Assembly: GCF_001423905.1 (NCBI RefSeq)
Contig: NZ_LMPQ01000010.1
Span: 866,639-930,638 of the forward strand
Reading direction: 5' to 3'
DNA: 64,000 nt
Source: Frigoribacterium sp. Leaf186
Lineage (GTDB): Bacteria > Actinomycetota > Actinomycetes > Actinomycetales > Microbacteriaceae
The position numbers and the translations under genes were made by a program. This document shows, in pieces, positions 61,868-64,000 of the stretch (position 1 is the first letter of the stretch; each line of letters opens with the position of its first letter). The notes below the pieces were generated by a model. The model ran no database searches, was not told where the DNA came from, and was given only the letters and a program-made list of their open reading frames with translations.

Positions 61868-63853
61868 TCAGCGGGTGCGCTCGCGCTGGTGCGACAGCGC
61901 CTCGAGCTGCTCGTTGTACGCCCTGAGCTCGGCGTCGTCGTCGCGGTCGGCCTGACGGTCCTTGCGGACCGCCTCGCGGCCGTCGCTGCGCTGCCACATG
62001 ATCGCGACCGCGATGGCCATGATGATCGTGGGGATCTCGCCGACGCTCCACGCGATGCCGCCCGCGACGTACTGGTCCTGCATCGGCGTCGCGCCCCAGG
62101 TGCGACCCATCGCGCCGTACCAGTCGGCGAGGAAGAGCCCGGTGGCGGTCATGATGCCCAGGCCGAAGAACGCGTGGAACGCCATGGTCGCGAGCAGCAC
62201 GACGAGCCGTGCCGGGTAGGGCAGGCGACCCTTGACCGGGTCGATGCCGATCATCGACTGCACGAAGAGGTAGCCGGTGATCACGAAGTGCACGATCATC
62301 CAGTAGTGGCCGACGTGGGTGGTCGTCGCCCAGCTGAACAGCGGCGTGTAGTAGAACGCCCAGAGCGAACCGGCGAACAGCACGGCCGAGACGATCGGGT
62401 TGCTGACCACGGTCGCCGCGCGCGAGTGCACCAGGATCATGATCCACTCGCGGCCGCCCCGCGTGCCGTCGGTGCGTTTCTTGATGGTGCGCAGCGCGAG
62501 CGTCACCGGCGCACCGGGCACGAGCAGCACCGGCACGAGCATGCCGAGCGCCATGTGCGCGAGCATGTGGGTGCTGAAGAGGTACTCCTCGTAGACGTTC
62601 GGGGCGCCGCAGGTGATGTAGAAGAGCACGGCGAGGCCGGCCACCCACGAGACGGTGCGACCGACCGGCCACCGGTCGCCACGGCGGTGCAGGCGCACGA
62701 CGCCGGCCAGGTAGAAGAAGACGCCGAAGGCGCAGAGCAGGCCCCAGAGCAGGTCGACGTTCCACTCGGTGAGGTAGCGCAGCGGCGTCAGCTCGGGCGG
62801 GAGCGCCTCTTCGGTGAGGATGACCGCGGGGGTCGGGTCGGCCAGGTCGGTGGCGGCGACCTGCTCGACCGGCGTGGCCGTGCGGGCCAGTGCGGCCGCG
62901 ACGCCCGACGCCAAGCCCATGAACGCGAGCTCGGCGGTGACGAACCACCAGAAGGGCTTCGCGGTGGCCTTGGGGTGGGTCGCGAGACGGCCGACGAGCC
63001 AGCGTCGCTGCAGCACGCCGAACAGGCCGAGTGCCACCAGCGCGAACGTCTTGACCAGCACGAGCACGCCGTAGCCGGTGGTGAGGGCCGCCCAGTCGCC
63101 GATGCGGATCGCGGCGCTGCCGATGCCCGAGACCGCGACGACGACGAAGCAGACGATCGCGATGCTCGAGTAGCGGGCGAGCACGACGGCCAGCCGACCG
63201 GTCGACAGGTGTCCGCGCAGCAGCACGAGGGCGAGCAGGCCGCCCAGCCAGACCGAGGCGCCGACGAGGTGCAGGGCGAGGTCGGTGACGGCGGCGTCGT
63301 GGCCGCTCGTGCCGGCCGCGTGGCCCTGTTCGGCGATGGGGATCAGCCCGCCGGCGGCCAGCACGGTCACGGCGACGACCAGCCAGATGTTGCGGACGAC
63401 GAAGCAGAGCACCGTGACGGTCGCCGCGACGAGCGTCGTGACGAGCCAGGCGATGCCGAGCTCGGTGTTCGTCAGGAAGAACGCGAGCGTGCGCCCGAAC
63501 TGGTCGTCGAAGGTGACCGGGACGTTGGCGACGCTGAGGAAGGTGAAGAACGTGGTGACGGCCGACGCGACCGCCCAGAAGCCGGCCGCAGCGGCCGCGA
63601 CGTCCATGGCTCGGTCGTACTCCGACTCGCGCCGGCTGAGGGCGAAGCAGGTCAGGAAGAGCGTGCCGATGGTCAGGGCGGCCCCGACGTTGCCCAGCAT
63701 CTTGGCCATGGGCAGGCCGTAGCGCACGACCTCGCCCGGGTCGACGACGAGGGGCGCGTCGGCGGCCCCGCCGAACTTCAGGGCGGCGAGGAGGGACGCG
63801 AACGCCACGAGCACGAGGAGTGCGGGGGCCGTGGTGCGGGCGAGTCTGGGCAT
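61868..63853 (-). CDS. CopD-CtaG fused membrane protein
   Basis: A 661-residue protein with about fourteen to sixteen membrane spans. The first half is CopD-like (copper resistance; HLVGASVWLGGLLALVLLRG, VLVLVKTFALVALGLFGVLQ), the second half is CtaG/caa3-type cytochrome oxidase assembly (FSTHMLAHMALGMLVPVLLV, FHAFFGLGIMTATGLFLADW), with a charged cytoplasmic tail. It probably handles copper import or delivery to cytochrome oxidase. The ATG at 63853 lies eight bases from TACCCT on the minus strand. Confidence 0.92.
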   Translation of the reverse strand: MPRLARTTAPALLVLVAFASLLAALKFGGAADAPLVVDPGEVVRYGLPMAKMLGNVGAALTIGTLFLTCFALSRRESEYDRAMDVAAAAAGFWAVASAVTTFFTFLSVANVPVTFDDQFGRTLAFFLTNTELGIAWLVTTLVAATVTVLCFVVRNIWLVVAVTVLAAGGLIPIAEQGHAAGTSGHDAAVTDLALHLVGASVWLGGLLALVLLRGHLSTGRLAVVLARYSSIAIVCFVVVAVSGIGSAAIRIGDWAALTTGYGVLVLVKTFALVALGLFGVLQRRWLVGRLATHPKATAKPFWWFVTAELAFMGLASGVAAALARTATPVEQVAATDLADPTPAVILTEEALPPELTPLRYLTEWNVDLLWGLLCAFGVFFYLAGVVRLHRRGDRWPVGRTVSWVAGLAVLFYITCGAPNVYEEYLFSTHMLAHMALGMLVPVLLVPGAPVTLALRTIKKRTDGTRGGREWIMILVHSRAATVVSNPIVSAVLFAGSLWAFYYTPLFSWATTTHVGHYWMIVHFVITGYLFVQSMIGIDPVKGRLPYPARLVVLLATMAFHAFFGLGIMTATGLFLADWYGAMGRTWGATPMQDQYVAGGIAWSVGEIPTIIMAIAVAIMWQRSDGREAVRKDRQADRDDDAELRAYNEQLEALSHQRERTR

Positions 63854-63969
63854 CGTCTACCAGGGTAAGTCGGATCGCCTGGTGAACAGGCGGGGGTCCG
63901 GGCCGTCGCTCGACGTCGAGTGATCCGCACGCGGGTGGTGTGGGGTGGAGGCGGGGCGGCACGAGAGAA

Positions 63970-64000
63970 GGGGCGTGACGACCGGTGGTCGTCACGCCCC
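63970..64000. terminator. Hairpin at the window edge
   Basis: GGGGCGTGACGACC pairs perfectly with GGTCGTCACGCCCC around GGT. It probably terminates a gene lying beyond the window. Confidence 0.7.

Noticed and set aside
60584..63868. 1094-codon plus-strand frame across the monooxygenase and CopD-CtaG region
   Set aside because: Spans a recognised plus-strand gene in another frame and lies antisense to a recognised membrane protein; composition is typical of GC-rich shadows.

Overview
The window is chromosomal DNA of a very GC-rich (roughly 72%) actinobacterium. Gene content, dense packing and many leaderless starts fit the family Microbacteriaceae; I cannot fix the genus. No rRNA, tRNA, insertion sequence, prophage or CRISPR array is visible. 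I call 55 genes plus one leader peptide.

Layout: 1-1.8 kb, an SDR oxidoreductase (cut by the window edge) divergent from its probable TetR repressor, then a glycosyltransferase-like gene. 2.0-8.4 kb, a sugar-uptake locus: ROK repressor divergent from a lipoprotein/permease/permease ABC importer and a GH13 alpha-glucosidase. 8.6-17.2 kb, housekeeping genes: M23 peptidase, adenine/adenosine deaminase, zinc alcohol dehydrogenase, VanZ-RDD protein, ABC exporter. 17.2-31.8 kb, a complete myo-inositol catabolic island: iolC, aldolase, iolA, iolB, iolD on the plus strand; GntR regulator and a ribose-type ABC importer on the minus strand; two Gfo/Idh/MocA dehydrogenases, a TIM-barrel isomerase and iolE.

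32-41.3 kb: a LAxTG surface protein, a small gene under a LexA box, a septum-formation-like membrane protein, an SGNH-like protein, a coupled micropeptide pair, a DUF4307-like protein, an F420-reductase-like protein, a Ser/Thr kinase-GAF fusion and a two-gene type II restriction-modification system. 41.3-44.4 kb: MarR regulator divergent from a TasA-like secreted protein and a SipW-type signal peptidase fused to a TasA-like leader and a LamG domain. 44.5-54.4 kb: glutathione peroxidase, AraC, lipid kinase, iron-box-controlled heme oxygenase, Pif1-like helicase, GlxA-type regulator, HD hydrolase, LacI repressor. 54.6-63.9 kb: a 1947-residue wall-anchored GH92 alpha-mannosidase with a LacI operator, a luciferase-like monooxygenase and a CopD-CtaG membrane protein.

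The most unusual material is non-coding. Six palindromes of 58-72 bp share a strict geometry: a short word repeated at exactly 19-bp spacing in each arm. One lies in frame inside the M23 peptidase gene. Two intergenic arrays 37 kb apart share a 17-bp core containing TGCCTAGGCA. A GGAGGCGCGG motif is scattered in both orientations and forms the arms of many terminator-like hairpins. Several regulators have convincing operators nearby (TetR, ROK, GntR, LexA, DtxR/IdeR, LacI).
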